Shown here piece by piece: positions 1 to 10,240 of a stretch of 64,000 bases of DNA. The notes beneath the pieces were generated by a model. The model worked only from the letters and a program-made list of their open reading frames with translations, did not search any database and was not told where the DNA came from. The stretch comes from Pseudomonas lini (GTDB taxonomy: Bacteria > Pseudomonadota > Gammaproteobacteria > Pseudomonadales > Pseudomonadaceae): the NCBI RefSeq assembly GCF_001042905.1, contig NZ_JYLB01000005.1, positions 1-64,000 of the forward strand. The letters are read 5' to 3'. The position numbers were made by a program, and so were the translations under genes. Position 1 is the stretch's first letter. The number at the start of each line of letters is the position of its first letter.

Positions 1-3000
1 CGGTGTAGGTGATCTGGCCGCCTTCATCCACGACGCCGGTCGCGGTCAGCGACAGGTTGGTGGTGTCCTGGGTGTCAGTCACCGAGGTGTTCGCCGACTT
101 GCCGTCGACTTCCAGTTTCTCGTAGTTTCCACCCTTGGCATCGTCGATCTTGACGCTCAGTGAACCGCCACCGGTCAGTGCATCGTTCGGCGCGGTGAAG
201 TTCACGCTGGCGCTGTTCGATCCGACCGGAATGGTGATGACCTGGCCGTTGGACAGGGTGACAACCACCGGCGAACCGGTGACTGGAGCCGATACGGATG
301 CCGTGTAAACCACGGTCCCGCCTTCGGCGACGCTCGAAGTGGCAGTCAGTGAAACGGTACTGGAATCGATGGTGTCGTTGACGGTGGTGACCGCCGGGGT
401 GTCGCTGGTGACCAGGTGCTCGAAGCCGCCACCGGTCGCATCTTTGATGGTCGCCTCAACGGTGCCGGCGTCTTTATAGACGTCGTCCTTCGGTGCATCG
501 ACGGTCACGGAACCGGTGATTTTGCCCGCTTCAATGGTGATCACGGCGCCATTGCTGAGCGTCACGGTCACCGGTGTACCGGCTGCATTGGTCAGGGTTG
601 CGGTGTAGGTGATCTGGCCGCCTTCATCCACGGTGCCGGTCGCGGTCAGCGACAGGTTGGTGGTGTCCTGGGTATCAGTCACCGAGGTGTTCGCCGACTT
701 GCCGTCGACTTCCAGTTTCTCGTAGTTGCCGCCCTTCGCATCGTCGATCTTGACGCTCAGGGAGGTACCGCCGGTCAGCGCATCGTTCGGCGCGGTGAAG
801 TTCACGCTGGCGCTGCTCGACCCGACCGGAATGGTGATGATTTGGCCGTTGGACAGGGTGACAACCACCGGCGAACCGGTGACTGGAGCCGATACGGATG
901 CCGTGTAAACCACGGTCCCGCCTTCGGCGACGCTCGAAGTGGCACTCAGCGAAACGGTGCTGGAATCGATGGTGTCGTTGACGGTGGTGACCGCCGGGGT
1001 GTCGCTGGTGACCAGGTTCTCGAAGCCGCCACCGGTCGCATCTTTGATGGTCGCCTCAACGGTGCCGGCGTCTTTATAGACGTCGTCCTTCGGTGCATCG
1101 ACGGTCACGGAACCGGTGATTTTGCCCGCTTCAATGGTGATCACGGCGCCATTGCTGAGCGTCACGGTCACCGGTGTACCGGCTGCATTGGTCAGGGTTG
1201 CGGTGTAGGTGATCTGGCCGCCTTCATCCACGACGCCGGTCGCGGTCAGCGACAGGTTGGTGGTGTCCTGGGTATCAGTCACCGAGGTGTCTGCCGACTT
1301 GCTGTCGACTTCCAGTTTCTCATAGTTTCCACCCTTGGCATCGTCGATCTTGACGCTCAGTGAACCGCCGCCGGTCAGTGCATCGTTCGGCGCGGTGAAG
1401 TTCACGCTGGCGCTGCTCGACCCGACCGGAATGGTGATGGTCTGGCCGTTGGACAGGGTCACAACCACCGGCGAGCCGGTCACCGGCGCCGACACGGACG
1501 CGGTGTAAACCACCGTGCCGCCTTCGGCGACGGTGGACGTCGCGGTCAGGTTCACGGTCGAGATGTCGAGAGTATCGGTCACTTCGGTGACCGCTGCCGC
1601 CGGGCTGGTGGCCAGGTTTTCGAAGTTGCCGCCCGCAGCATCCTTGATGGTCACTTCGACCTGGCCGGCGTCTTTGTAAACGTCGTCCTTCGGTGCGTCG
1701 ACAGTCACGGAACCAGCGGTGGCGCCGGCGGCGATGGTGATGATCGCGCCGTTGCTCAGCGTGACGGTGACCGGAGTCCCGGCTGTGTTGGTCAGGGTCG
1801 CGGTGTAGACGATGGAACCGCCTTCAGCGACCGAGTCAGTAGCGGTCAGGCTGAGGGTGGTGGTGTCCGCAGCATCGGTGATCGAGGTGTCTGCCGACTT
1901 GCCGTCGACTTCCAGTTTTTCGTAGTTACCACCTTTGGCATCGTCGATCTTGACGCTTAGCGAACCGCCACCGGTCAGTGCATCATTTGGCGCAACGAAG
2001 TTGACGGAACCGCTGCTTGAGCCGACTGGAATGGTGATGGTCTGGCCATTGGACAAGGTCACAACCACCGGCGAACCGGTGACCGGTGAGGTTACGGACG
2101 CGGTGTAAACCACGGTGCCGCCTTCGGCGACGCTCGAAGTGGCACTCAACGAAACGGTGCTGGTGTCGATGGTGTCGTTGACGGTGGTCACCGCCGATGT
2201 ATCGCTGGTGACCAGATTCTCGAAATTGCCACCGGTGGCGTCTTTGATGGTTGCTTCGACAGTGCCGGCGTCTTTGTAGACGTCATCCTTCGGCGCGTCG
2301 ACGGTCACGGAGCCGGTGGTTTTGCCCGCTTCGATGGTGATCACGGCGCCGTTGCTCAGCGTGACAGTCACTGGTGTGCCAGCGGCGGTGGTCAGGGTTG
2401 CCGTGTAGGTGATCTGGCCGCCTTCATCCACGGTGCCGGTCGCGGTCAGCGACAGGTTGGTGGTATCCGCAGTGTCAGTGACCGAGGTGTCGGCCGACTT
2501 GCCGTCGATTTCCAGCTTCTCGTAGTTGCCGCCTGTAGCGCCGTCAATTTTGACGCTCAGAGAACCGCCACCAGCCAATGCATCGTTTGGTGCGGTGAAG
2601 TTGACGCTGGCGCTACTCGAGCCGACCGGGATGGTGATGGTCTGGCCGTTGGACAGGGTGACAACCACCGGCGCACCGGTGACCGGCGCTGACACGGACG
2701 CGGTGTAAACCACGGTGCCGCCTTCGGCCACAGTGCTGGTCGCGGTGAGATTGACGGTCGAGGTGTCGATGGTATCGGTCACGTCGGTAACCGCTGCCGC
2801 CGGATTGGTCGCCAGGTTTTCAAAGTTACCGCCTGCGGCATCCTTGATGGTCACTTCGACGGTGCCGGCGTCTTTGTAGACGTCGTCTTTCGGCGCGTCG
2901 ACAGTCACGGAACCAGCGGTGGCGCCGGCGGCGATAGTGATGATCGCACCGTTGCTCAACGTGACAGTGACCGGAGTCCCTGCGGCATTGGTCAAGGTCG

Positions 3001-6000
3001 CGGTGTAAACGATGGAACCACCTTCGGCGACCGAACCAGTAGCGTTCAGGCTGAGGGTGGTGGTGTCCGCAGTATCGGTGACCGAGGTGTCCGCCGACTT
3101 GCCGTCGACTTCCAGCTTCTCGTAGTTACCACCTTTAGCATCGTCGATCTTGACGCTCAGCGAGCCGCCACCGGCCAGTGCATCATTTGGTGCAACGAAG
3201 TTTACAGAACTGCTGCTCGAGCCGACCGGAATGGTGATGGTCTGGCCATTGGACAGGGTCACAACCACCGGCGAACCGGTGACCGGTGCCGACACGGACG
3301 CGGTGTAAACCACGGTGCCGCCCTCGGCGATATTCGCGGTGGCACTCAGCGAAACGGTGCTGGTATCGATGGTGTCGTTGACGGTGGTGACTGCCGGAGT
3401 GTCGCTAGCCACCAGGTTTTCGAAGTTGCCACCGGTTGCATCTTTGATCGTTGCTTCAACGGTGCCAGCGTCTTTGTAGACATCGTCCTTCGGTGCATCG
3501 ATGGTCACGGAGCCGGTGGTTTTGCCCGCTTCAATGGTGATCACGGCGCCGTTCGACAAGGTCACGGTGACCGGTGTGCCGGCCGCGTTGGTCAGGGTCG
3601 CGGTGTAGGTGATCTGGCCACCTTCATCCACTGAACCGCTGGCGGTCAGCGACAGGTTGGTGGTGTCCTGGGTATCGGTCACCGAGGTGTCGGCCGACTT
3701 GCTGTCGACTTCCAGCTTCTCGTAGTTACCACCTTTGGCATCGTCGATCTTGACGCTCAGCGAGCTGCCGCCGGCCAGCGCATCGTTTGGCGCAACGAAG
3801 TCGACAGAACCGCTGCTCGATCCGACTGGAATGGTGATGGTCTGGCCATTGGACAGGGTCACAACCACTGGCGAACCGGTGACCGGTGCCGACACGGACG
3901 CGGTATAAACCACGGTGCCGCCTTCGGCGACGTTCGAAGTGGCACTCAGCGAAACGGTGCTGGTGTCGATGGTGTCGTTGACGGAGGTCACCGCCGGTGT
4001 ATCACTGGCGACCAGATTCTCGAAGTTGCCGCCGGTCGCGTCTTTGATGGTCGCTTCAACGGTGCCGTTGTCTTTATAGACATCGTCCTTCGGAGCGTCG
4101 ATGGTCACGGAGCCGGTGGTTTTGCCCGCTTCGATGGTGATCACGGCGCCGTTCGACAAGGTCACGGTGACCGGAGTGCCGGCGGCGTTGGTCAGGGTCG
4201 CGGTGTAGGTGATCTGGCCACCCTCATCCACGGCACCGGTCGCAGTCAGCGACAGGTTGGTGGTATCAGCGGTGTCGGCCACCGAGGTGTCGGCCGACTT
4301 GCCGTCGACTTCCAGTTTTTCGTAGTTGCCGCCTTTGGCATCGTCGATCTTGACGCTCAGCGAGCCGCCACCGGCCAGCGCATCGTTTGGCGCAACGAAG
4401 TCGACAGAGCCGCTGCTCGATCCGACTGGAATGGTGATGGTCTGGCCATTGGACAGGGTGACCACCACTGGCGAACCGGTGACCGGTGCCGACACGGACG
4501 CGGTATAAACCACGGTGCCGCCTTCGGCGACATTCGCGGTGGCTGTCAGCGAAACGGTGCTGGTATCAATGGTATCGGTGACGGTAGTGATCGCCGGGGT
4601 GTCGCTAGCCACCAGGTTCTCGAAGTTGCCGCCGGTCGCGTCTTTGATGGTCGCTTCAACGGTGCCGGTGTCTTTATAGACGTCGTCCTTCGGTGCATCG
4701 ATGGTCACGGAGCCGGTGGTTTTGCCCGCTTCAATGGTGATCACGGCGCCGTTCGACAGCGTCACGGTCACTGGTGTGCCGGCCGCATTGGTCAGGGTTG
4801 CTGTATAGGTGATCTGTCCGCCTTCATCCACAGCGCCGGTCGCGGTCAGCGACAGGTTGGTGGTGTCAGCGGTATCGGTGATCGAGGTGTCTGCCGACTT
4901 GCCATCAACTTCCAGTTTCTCGTAGTTACCGCCCTTGGCATCGTCAATCTTGACGCTCAGCGAGCCGCCGCCAGCGATGGCATCGTTTGGCGCAACGAAG
5001 TTGACAGAACCGCTGCTCGAGCCGACCGGGATGGTAATGGTCTGGCCGTTCGACAGGGTCACGACCACTGGCGAACCGGTGACCGGTGCGCTGACGGACG
5101 CCGTGTAAACCACGGTGCCGCCTTCGGCGACGGTGGACGTCGCGGTCAGATTCACGGTCGAGGTATCGAGGGTATCGGTCACATCGGTGACCGCTGGCGC
5201 CGGATTGGTCGCCAGATTTTCGAAGTTGCCGCCGGTCGCGTCTTTGATGGTTACTTCGATGGTGCCGGCGTCTTTGTAGACGTCATCCTTCGGTGCGTCG
5301 ACAGTCACACTGCCTGTAGTCGCGCCAGCGGCGATGGTGATCACCGCTCCGTTCGACAAGGTCACGGTGACCGGCGTGCCCGCGACGTTGGTCAAGCTCG
5401 CGGTGTAGACGATGGAACCGCCTTCAGCGACCGAATCAGTAGCACTCAGGCTGAGGGTGGTGGTGTCCGCGATATCAGTCACCGAGGTGTCCGCCGATTT
5501 GCCGTCGACTTCCAGCTTCTCGTAATTACCGCCCGTTGCGCCGTCAATCTTGACGCTCAGGGAGCTGCCGCCCGCCAGGGGGCTGTTTGGCGCGACAAAG
5601 TTCACGCTGCCGGTGGTTTCGCCGACCGGGATGGTGATGCTCTGGCCGTTGGACAGGGTGACGACCACTGACGCACCGGTGACGGGGGCGCTGACCGTTG
5701 CGGTGTAGACCACGGTGCCGCCTTCGGCGACGCTCGAAGTGGCACTCAGCGAAACGGTGCTGGTGTCGATGGTGTCGTTGACGGTGGTCACCGCCGGTGT
5801 ATCACTGGCGACCAGGTTCTCAAAATTACCGCCGGTCGCATCTTGGATGGTTGCTTCGACGGTGCCGGCGTCTTTGTAGACGTCGTCTTTCGGCGCATCG
5901 ACGGTCACGGAACCGGTGGTTTTACCTGCTTCGATGGTGATCACGGCGCCGTTCGACAGCGTCACGGTCACTGGTGTGCCGGCCGCATTGGTCAAGGTTG

Positions 6001-9000
6001 CCGTATAGGTGATCTGTCCGCCTTCATCCACGGTGTCGGTCGCGGTCAGCGACAGGTTGGTGGTGTCAGCGGTATCGGTGATCAAGGTGTCTGCCGACTT
6101 GCCATCAACTTCCAGTTTCTCGTAGTTACCACCCTTGGCATCGTCGATCTTGACGCTAAGCGAGCCGCCACCGGCCAGTGCATCATTTGGCGCAACGAAG
6201 TTGACAGAACCGCTGCTCGAGCCGACCGGGATGGTAATGGTCTGGCCATTCGACAAAGTCACAACCACCGACGAACCGGTGACCGGTGCGCTGACGGACG
6301 CGGTGTAAACCACGGTGCCGCCTTCAGCCACACTTGAAGTCGCCGTCAGATTCACGGTCGAAGTGTCGACGGTATCGGTGACGTCAGTGACCGCAGCCGC
6401 TGGATTGGTCGCCAGGTTTTCGAAGTTGCCGCCTGCGGCATCCTTGATGGTTACTTCGACCTGGCCGGCATCTTTATAGACGTCGTCTTTCGGCGCATCA
6501 ACGGTCACGGAACCGGTGGTTGCACCGGCGGCAATGGTGATCACGGCGCCATTGCTCAACGTGACGGTGACCGGAGTGCCGGCGGTGTTGGTCAGAGTCG
6601 CGGTGTAAACAATGGAGCCACCTTCAGCGACCGAATCAGTAGCGCTCAGGCTGAGGGTTGTGGTGTCTGGAGTGTCGGTAACCGAGGTATCCGCCGACTT
6701 GCCATCGACTTCCAGCTTCTCGTAGTTACCACCTTTAGCGTCGTCGATCTTGACGCTCAGCGAGCCGCCACCGGCCAGTGCATCATTTGGAGCAACGAAG
6801 TTTACAGAACCGCTGCTCGAGCCAACCGGAATGGTAATGGTCTGGCCATTCGAAAGGGTCACAATCACCGGTGAGCCGGTCACTGGCGACGTCACGGACG
6901 CGGTGTAAACCACAGTCCCGCCTTCGGTGACGTTCGAAGTGGCACTCAGCGAAACGGTGCTGGTGTCGATGGTGTCGTTGACGGTGGTCACCGCCGGTGT
7001 ATCGCTGGCGACCAAGTTCTCGAAATTGCCGCCGGTCGCGTCTTTGATCGTCGCTTCAACGGTGCCGTTGTCTTTATAGACATCGTCCTTCGGAGCATCG
7101 ACGGTCACGGAGCCAGTGGTTTTGCCCGCTTCGATGGTGATCACGGCGCCGTTCGACAAGGTCACGGTGACCGGAGTGCCGGCGGCATTGGTCAGGGTCG
7201 CGGTGTAGGTGATCTGGCCACCTTCATCCACTGAACCGCTGGCGGTCAGCGACAGGTTGGTGGTGTCCTGGGTATCAGTCACCGAGGTGTCGGCTGATTT
7301 GCCGTCAACTTCCAGCCTCTCGTAATTACCACCCTTCGCGTCGTCGATCTTGACGCTCAGCGAGCTGCCACCGGCCAGTGCATCATTTGGCGCAACGAAG
7401 TTGACAGAGCCGCTGCTCGAACCGACCGGAATGGTGATGGTCTGGCCATTGGACAGGGTCACAAGCACCGGCGAACCGGTTACTGGCGCGGTAACGGAAG
7501 CCGTGTAAACCACGGTGCCGCCCTCGACAACGTCTGCGGTAGCCGTCAGCGAAACGGTGCTGGTGTCGAGGGTGTCAGTCACGTCGGTGACCGCTGCCGC
7601 CGGGTCAGTCACCAGGTTTTCAAAGTTGCCACCGGCGGCGTCCGCGATGGTGACTTCAACCTTGGCGGCATCTTTATAAACATCATCGGCAGGCGCATCG
7701 ACGCTCACGCTGCCGGTGGTCGCGCCAGCGGCGATGGTGATCACCGCGCCGTTGCTCAAGGTCACGGTGACCGGCGTACCGGCCGGATTGGTCAACGTTG
7801 CGGTGTACAGAATCTGACCACCTTCGGCCACTTCGGTGGATGCCGACAGGCTCAGGCCGGTGTCGTCTTTCGAATCGGTAATGGTGGTGAGTGCCGGTTC
7901 GGTGCTCGGGGTCAGTTGCTCGAAATTGCCGCCGGTGGTGCCGGTGATCGTAGTGCTGACGGTGCTGCCATTGTTGTAGACGTCGTTGGCCGCGGTATCG
8001 ACAGTCACGCTGCCGGTGGTCTTGCCCGCTTCGATGGTAATGACCGCGCCGTTGCTCAAGGTCACGGTCATCGGCGTGCCGGCCGGGTTGGTCAGGGTGG
8101 CGGTGTAGGTGATCTGGCCGCCTTCGACGACGGTGCCGGTGGCGCTGAGGCTCAGGCCGGTGTTGTCGAGCGAGTCGGTGATGGTGGTGACTGCCGGCGT
8201 GGTGCTCGGTACGAGGTTCTCGAAGTTGCCGCCGCTAGCGCCAGTGATCGTGGTGCTGACGGTGCTGCCATTGTTGTAGACGTCATTGGCCGACGTCGGA
8301 ACGTCCACGCTGCCTGTGGTGTTGCCAGCGGCGATGGTGATGGTCGAACCGTTGGACAGGGTGACGGTGACCGGCGTCTGCGCCGGGTTGGCCAGCGTCG
8401 CGGTGTAGGTGATCTGGCCACCTTCAGTGACGCTGCCAGTGGCGGTCAGGCTCAGGCCGGTATCGTCGACCGAATCGGTAATAGTGGTGACCGCCGGAGT
8501 CGGGTTCGGCACCAGATTCTCGAAGTTGCCGCCGGTAGTCCCGGTAATCGTGGTGCTGACGGTACTGCCATTGTTGTAGACGTCATTGGCCGGCGTCGGA
8601 ACGTTCACGCTGCCGGTGGTGTTGCCAGCGGCGATGGTGATGGTCGAACCGTTGGACAGAGTCACGGTGACCGGCGTCTGCGCCGGGTTGGTCAGGGTCG
8701 CGGTGTAAGTGATCTGACCGCCTTCGGTGACGGTCGAGCCGGCCGTCAGCGTGACGGTGGTGGTGTCGGCGGAGTCGGTAATGGTGGTGACAGCCGGTGT
8801 TGGATTCGGCACCAGGTTTTCGAAGTTGCCACCAGTCGCGCCGGTAATCGTGGTGCTGACGGTACTGCCGTTGTTGTAGACGTCATTGGCCGGCGTCGAA
8901 ACGTTGACGCTGCCGGTGGTGTTGCCTGCGGCAATAGTGATGGTCGAACCGTTGGACAGAGTCACGGTGACCGGCGTCTGCGCCGGGTTGGTCAACGTCG

Positions 9001-9100
9001 CGGTGTAGGTGATCTGCCCGCCTTCAGTGACGGTCGAGCCCGCTGACAGTGTGACGGTGGTGGTGTCGACGGTGTCGGTGACCTGGGTCACGGCCGGAAC
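1..9100 (-). repeat. Tandem 300-bp repeats of lapA
   Basis: About 30 consecutive units of exactly 300 bp (100 codons), all in register: the same motif recurs near positions 1, 301, 601 and so on to 9001 with no visible indel. Two subtypes alternate, giving a 600-bp super-period over most of the array; the units nearest the gene start (about 7800-9100) are a more uniform third type. Units 1-600 and 601-1200 are nearly identical, which suggests recent duplication. The array may be under-collapsed or mis-sized in short-read assemblies. Confidence 0.9.
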
Positions 9101-9883
9101 GGTTGGCGGGGTGACCACGATACCGCTGCCGCCCGTGGTGCCGGTGACGGTCACGGTGATTTGGGTTGGATCGTTATAAACCGTGTCGTTCGGTGCCAGC
9201 GGAACGTTGACGGTGCCGGTGGTTTGGCCGGCTGCGATCACGATCACCGAGCCATTGGACAGGGTGATGGTCAGGTCGGTCAGCGGCGCCTGGGTCAGGG
9301 TCGCGGTGTAAACCAGCACGCCACCGGCCTCGGTGATGGTCGGCGTGGCGCTCAGGCTCAGGGTCGACTCGCGCAGGGCATTGGTGCTGGTGTCAGCAGT
9401 CTGGCCGCCGGTGGTGTCTTGTGTTGCCAACGCGGCAGTGGCGAGACCCTCAGTCGGGAAGCCAATGGTCGGGTCGACCCGAGCAGCGGTTGCCTCCAGG
9501 GCCACGAAGCTGTGGCCGCCACCGGCAGCGCCGCCCGAACTCGCAGCCGTAGGGCCGGCCGCGGTAGCTTCAAGAGCGGTGGTCGGGTCGACGCCGGCGG
9601 CGATGGCTTGTTGCAATTCGTCAACCGATGGCGCGGCTTGTGCAGTGGCTTGCGCAAGGTCAGTGCTGGAACCTGGATCGCTGCCGCTCCACTGAGTGTC
9701 GCGGCCCAGGTCCAGGATGCGGCCATCAGCCAGTTCGAGCGTAATGGCACCAGCGGCACCGGTGTCTACCTGATCGCCGACCAACAACCGGTCGCCTTCA
9801 ACGAGTACGCGGCGGATGCCTTCTGGCGACACCGCGAAAACCTGACCCACAATGCTTTTGACGATGGCAACAACACTGCTCAT
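1..9883 (-). CDS. lapA: Large adhesive protein LapA, N-terminal part (runs off window)
   Basis: Giant cell-surface adhesin that anchors cells in biofilms; exported by LapEBC and held in the outer membrane by its N-terminus. Translated from ATG at 9881-9883 (minus strand) with a GGAGA ribosome site at 9891-9895, it begins MSSVVAIVKSIVGQVFAVSP, the typical LapA retention module. Residues 107-110 are TAAG, so the di-alanine lies at 108/109, the place where the periplasmic protease LapG cuts LapA in P. fluorescens. After about residue 230 the protein is a string of ~100-residue repeats with motifs such as EGGQITYTATLTN and VTLSNG. The C-terminus with the RTX and secretion signal is outside the window. 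Exact 300-bp periodicity argues against frameshifts, but I did not check every codon. lapD and lapG are not in the window. Very sure of the family. Confidence 0.95.
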   Translation of the reverse strand, partial: MSSVVAIVKSIVGQVFAVSPEGIRRVLVEGDRLLVGDQVDTGAAGAITLELADGRILDLGRDTQWSGSDPGSSTDLAQATAQAAPSVDELQQAIAAGVDPTTALEATAAGPTAASSGGAAGGGHSFVALEATAARVDPTIGFPTEGLATAALATQDTTGGQTADTSTNALRESTLSLSATPTITEAGGVLVYTATLTQAPLTDLTITLSNGSVIVIAAGQTTGTVNVPLAPNDTVYNDPTQITVTVTGTTGGSGIVVTPPTVPAVTQVTDTVDTTTVTLSAGSTVTEGGQITYTATLTNPAQTPVTVTLSNGSTITIAAGNTTGSVNVSTPANDVYNNGSTVSTTITGATGGNFENLVPNPTPAVTTITDSADTTTVTLTAGSTVTEGGQITYTATLTNPAQTPVTVTLSNGSTITIAAGNTTGSVNVPTPANDVYNNGSTVSTTITGTTGGNFENLVPNPTPAVTTITDSVDDTGLSLTATGSVTEGGQITYTATLANPAQTPVTVTLSNGSTITIAAGNTTGSVDVPTSANDVYNNGSTVSTTITGASGGNFENLVPSTTPAVTTITDSLDNTGLSLSATGTVVEGGQITYTATLTNPAGTPMTVTLSNGAVITIEAGKTTGSVTVDTAANDVYNNGSTVSTTITGTTGGNFEQLTPSTEPALTTITDSKDDTGLSLSASTEVAEGGQILYTATLTNPAGTPVTVTLSNGAVITIAAGATTGSVSVDAPADDVYKDAAKVEVTIADAAGGNFENLVTDPAAAVTDVTDTLDTSTVSLTATADVVEGGTVVYTASVTAPVTGSPVLVTLSNGQTITIPVGSSSGSVNFVAPNDALAGGSSLSVKIDDAKGGNYERLEVDGKSADTSVTDTQDTTNLSLTASGSVDEGGQITYTATLTNAAGTPVTVTLSNGAVITIEAGKTTGSVTVDAPKDDVYKDNGTVEATIKDATGGNFENLVASDTPAVTTVNDTIDTSTVSLSATSNVTEGGTVVYTASVTSPVTGSPVIVTLSNGQTITIPVGSSSGSVNFVAPNDALAGGGSLSVKIDDAKGGNYEKLEVDGKSADTSVTDTPDTTTLSLSATDSVAEGGSIVYTATLTNTAGTPVTVTLSNGAVITIAAGATTGSVTVDAPKDDVYKDAGQVEVTIKDAAGGNFENLATNPAAAVTDVTDTVDTSTVNLTATSSVAEGGTVVYTASVSAPVTGSSVVVTLSNGQTITIPVGSSSGSVNFVAPNDALAGGGSLSVKIDDAKGGNYEKLEVDGKSADTLITDTADTTNLSLTATDTVDEGGQITYTATLTNAAGTPVTVTLSNGAVITIEAGKTTGSVTVDAPKDDVYKDAGTVEATIQDATGGNFENLVASDTPAVTTVNDTIDTSTVSLSATSSVAEGGTVVYTATVSAPVTGASVVVTLSNGQSITIPVGETTGSVNFVAPNSPLAGGSSLSVKIDGATGGNYEKLEVDGKSADTSVTDIADTTTLSLSATDSVAEGGSIVYTASLTNVAGTPVTVTLSNGAVITIAAGATTGSVTVDAPKDDVYKDAGTIEVTIKDATGGNFENLATNPAPAVTDVTDTLDTSTVNLTATSTVAEGGTVVYTASVSAPVTGSPVVVTLSNGQTITIPVGSSSGSVNFVAPNDAIAGGGSLSVKIDDAKGGNYEKLEVDGKSADTSITDTADTTNLSLTATGAVDEGGQITYTATLTNAAGTPVTVTLSNGAVITIEAGKTTGSVTIDAPKDDVYKDTGTVEATIKDATGGNFENLVASDTPAITTVTDTIDTSTVSLTATANVAEGGTVVYTASVSAPVTGSPVVVTLSNGQTITIPVGSSSGSVDFVAPNDALAGGGSLSVKIDDAKGGNYEKLEVDGKSADTSVADTADTTNLSLTATGAVDEGGQITYTATLTNAAGTPVTVTLSNGAVITIEAGKTTGSVTIDAPKDDVYKDNGTVEATIKDATGGNFENLVASDTPAVTSVNDTIDTSTVSLSATSNVAEGGTVVYTASVSAPVTGSPVVVTLSNGQTITIPVGSSSGSVDFVAPNDALAGGSSLSVKIDDAKGGNYEKLEVDSKSADTSVTDTQDTTNLSLTASGSVDEGGQITYTATLTNAAGTPVTVTLSNGAVITIEAGKTTGSVTIDAPKDDVYKDAGTVEATIKDATGGNFENLVASDTPAVTTVNDTIDTSTVSLSATANIAEGGTVVYTASVSAPVTGSPVVVTLSNGQTITIPVGSSSSSVNFVAPNDALAGGGSLSVKIDDAKGGNYEKLEVDGKSADTSVTDTADTTTLSLNATGSVAEGGSIVYTATLTNAAGTPVTVTLSNGAIITIAAGATAGSVTVDAPKDDVYKDAGTVEVTIKDAAGGNFENLATNPAAAVTDVTDTIDTSTVNLTATSTVAEGGTVVYTASVSAPVTGAPVVVTLSNGQTITIPVGSSSASVNFTAPNDALAGGGSLSVKIDGATGGNYEKLEIDGKSADTSVTDTADTTNLSLTATGTVDEGGQITYTATLTTAAGTPVTVTLSNGAVITIEAGKTTGSVTVDAPKDDVYKDAGTVEATIKDATGGNFENLVTSDTSAVTTVNDTIDTSTVSLSATSSVAEGGTVVYTASVTSPVTGSPVVVTLSNGQTITIPVGSSSGSVNFVAPNDALTGGGSLSVKIDDAKGGNYEKLEVDGKSADTSITDAADTTTLSLTATDSVAEGGSIVYTATLTNTAGTPVTVTLSNGAIITIAAGATAGSVTVDAPKDDVYKDAGQVEVTIKDAAGGNFENLATSPAAAVTEVTDTLDISTVNLTATSTVAEGGTVVYTASVSAPVTGSPVVVTLSNGQTITIPVGSSSASVNFTAPNDALTGGGSLSVKIDDAKGGNYEKLEVDSKSADTSVTDTQDTTNLSLTATGVVDEGGQITYTATLTNAAGTPVTVTLSNGAVITIEAGKITGSVTVDAPKDDVYKDAGTVEATIKDATGGGFENLVTSDTPAVTTVNDTIDSSTVSLSATSSVAEGGTVVYTASVSAPVTGSPVVVTLSNGQIITIPVGSSSASVNFTAPNDALTGGTSLSVKIDDAKGGNYEKLEVDGKSANTSVTDTQDTTNLSLTATGTVDEGGQITYTATLTNAAGTPVTVTLSNGAVITIEAGKITGSVTVDAPKDDVYKDAGTVEATIKDATGGGFEHLVTSDTPAVTTVNDTIDSSTVSLTATSSVAEGGTVVYTASVSAPVTGSPVVVTLSNGQVITIPVGSNSASVNFTAPNDALTGGGSLSVKIDDAKGGNYEKLEVDGKSANTSVTDTQDTTNLSLTATGVVDEGGQITYT

Positions 9884-9984
9884 TGAAGACTCTCCGGGTG
9901 TCACGTTCAGTTGACTTCCATGAACCGGTCAGCGTGTTCGCCAATCGGGGCTGGACGTGCTTTCAAAATATTCGATGCATAACT

Positions 9985-10002
9985 TTGACGCGATATCGTC
10001 AA
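9985..10002. promoter_or_regulatory. Inverted repeat upstream of lapA
   Basis: TTGACG-CGATAT-CGTCAA: perfect 6-bp arms around a 6-bp spacer, about 100 bp upstream of the lapA start. It overlaps the FleQ-like box. A regulator site is likely but its protein is unknown. Confidence 0.45.
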
Positions 10003-10011
10003 TAATTTGGC
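9998..10011 (+). promoter_or_regulatory. Candidate FleQ-binding box
   Basis: GTCAATAATTTGGC matches 11 of 13 fixed positions of the FleQ consensus I remember from P. aeruginosa (GTCANTAAATTGAC). FleQ is a c-di-GMP-responsive regulator known to act on lapA in other pseudomonads, so the position makes sense. It was identified by eye only. Confidence 0.4.
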
Positions 10012-10045
10012 TATATTTTTTCGAAATTAACTTTATGCCAAACTA

Positions 10046-10074
10046 TTGACCTTATGGGAGCCATCCTAAACAAT
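10046..10074 (+). promoter_or_regulatory. Possible sigma-70 promoter for lapEBC
   Basis: TTGACC at 10046-10051 and AACAAT at 10069-10074 are separated by 17 bp. The -10 box is a weak match (4 of 6). Confidence 0.3.
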
Positions 10075-10240
10075 CGTCCAAGTAATGTCACATTGATATT
10101 TAAGCGGCGACCTGTCCTACAGCGTGTGATCCAGTTCCGGTTTTGAACTTTCCGACATACGGTCATTACGGTTGCCATCATTCGATGCAGCGCCACGTTC
10201 TGCAGTGATTCAAGACAAGAAGTCCCGGGAAACTCCAACT

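Larger units (their letters stand above)
9884..10240. promoter_or_regulatory. Divergent lapA / lapEBC control region
   Basis: AT-rich 357-bp gap between the two divergent start codons. It contains an inverted repeat at 9985-10002, a FleQ-like box at 9998-10011 and a possible sigma-70 promoter towards lapE at 10046-10074. No credible small gene was found; the short open frame on the minus strand here has no family features. Confidence 0.6.

Noticed and set aside
416..9886. Several plus-strand frames (315, 164, 376 and 241 codons) across the lapA region.
   Set aside because: They are antisense to the lapA repeats, follow their 300-bp period and encode Gly/Asp/Arg-rich low-complexity sequence.
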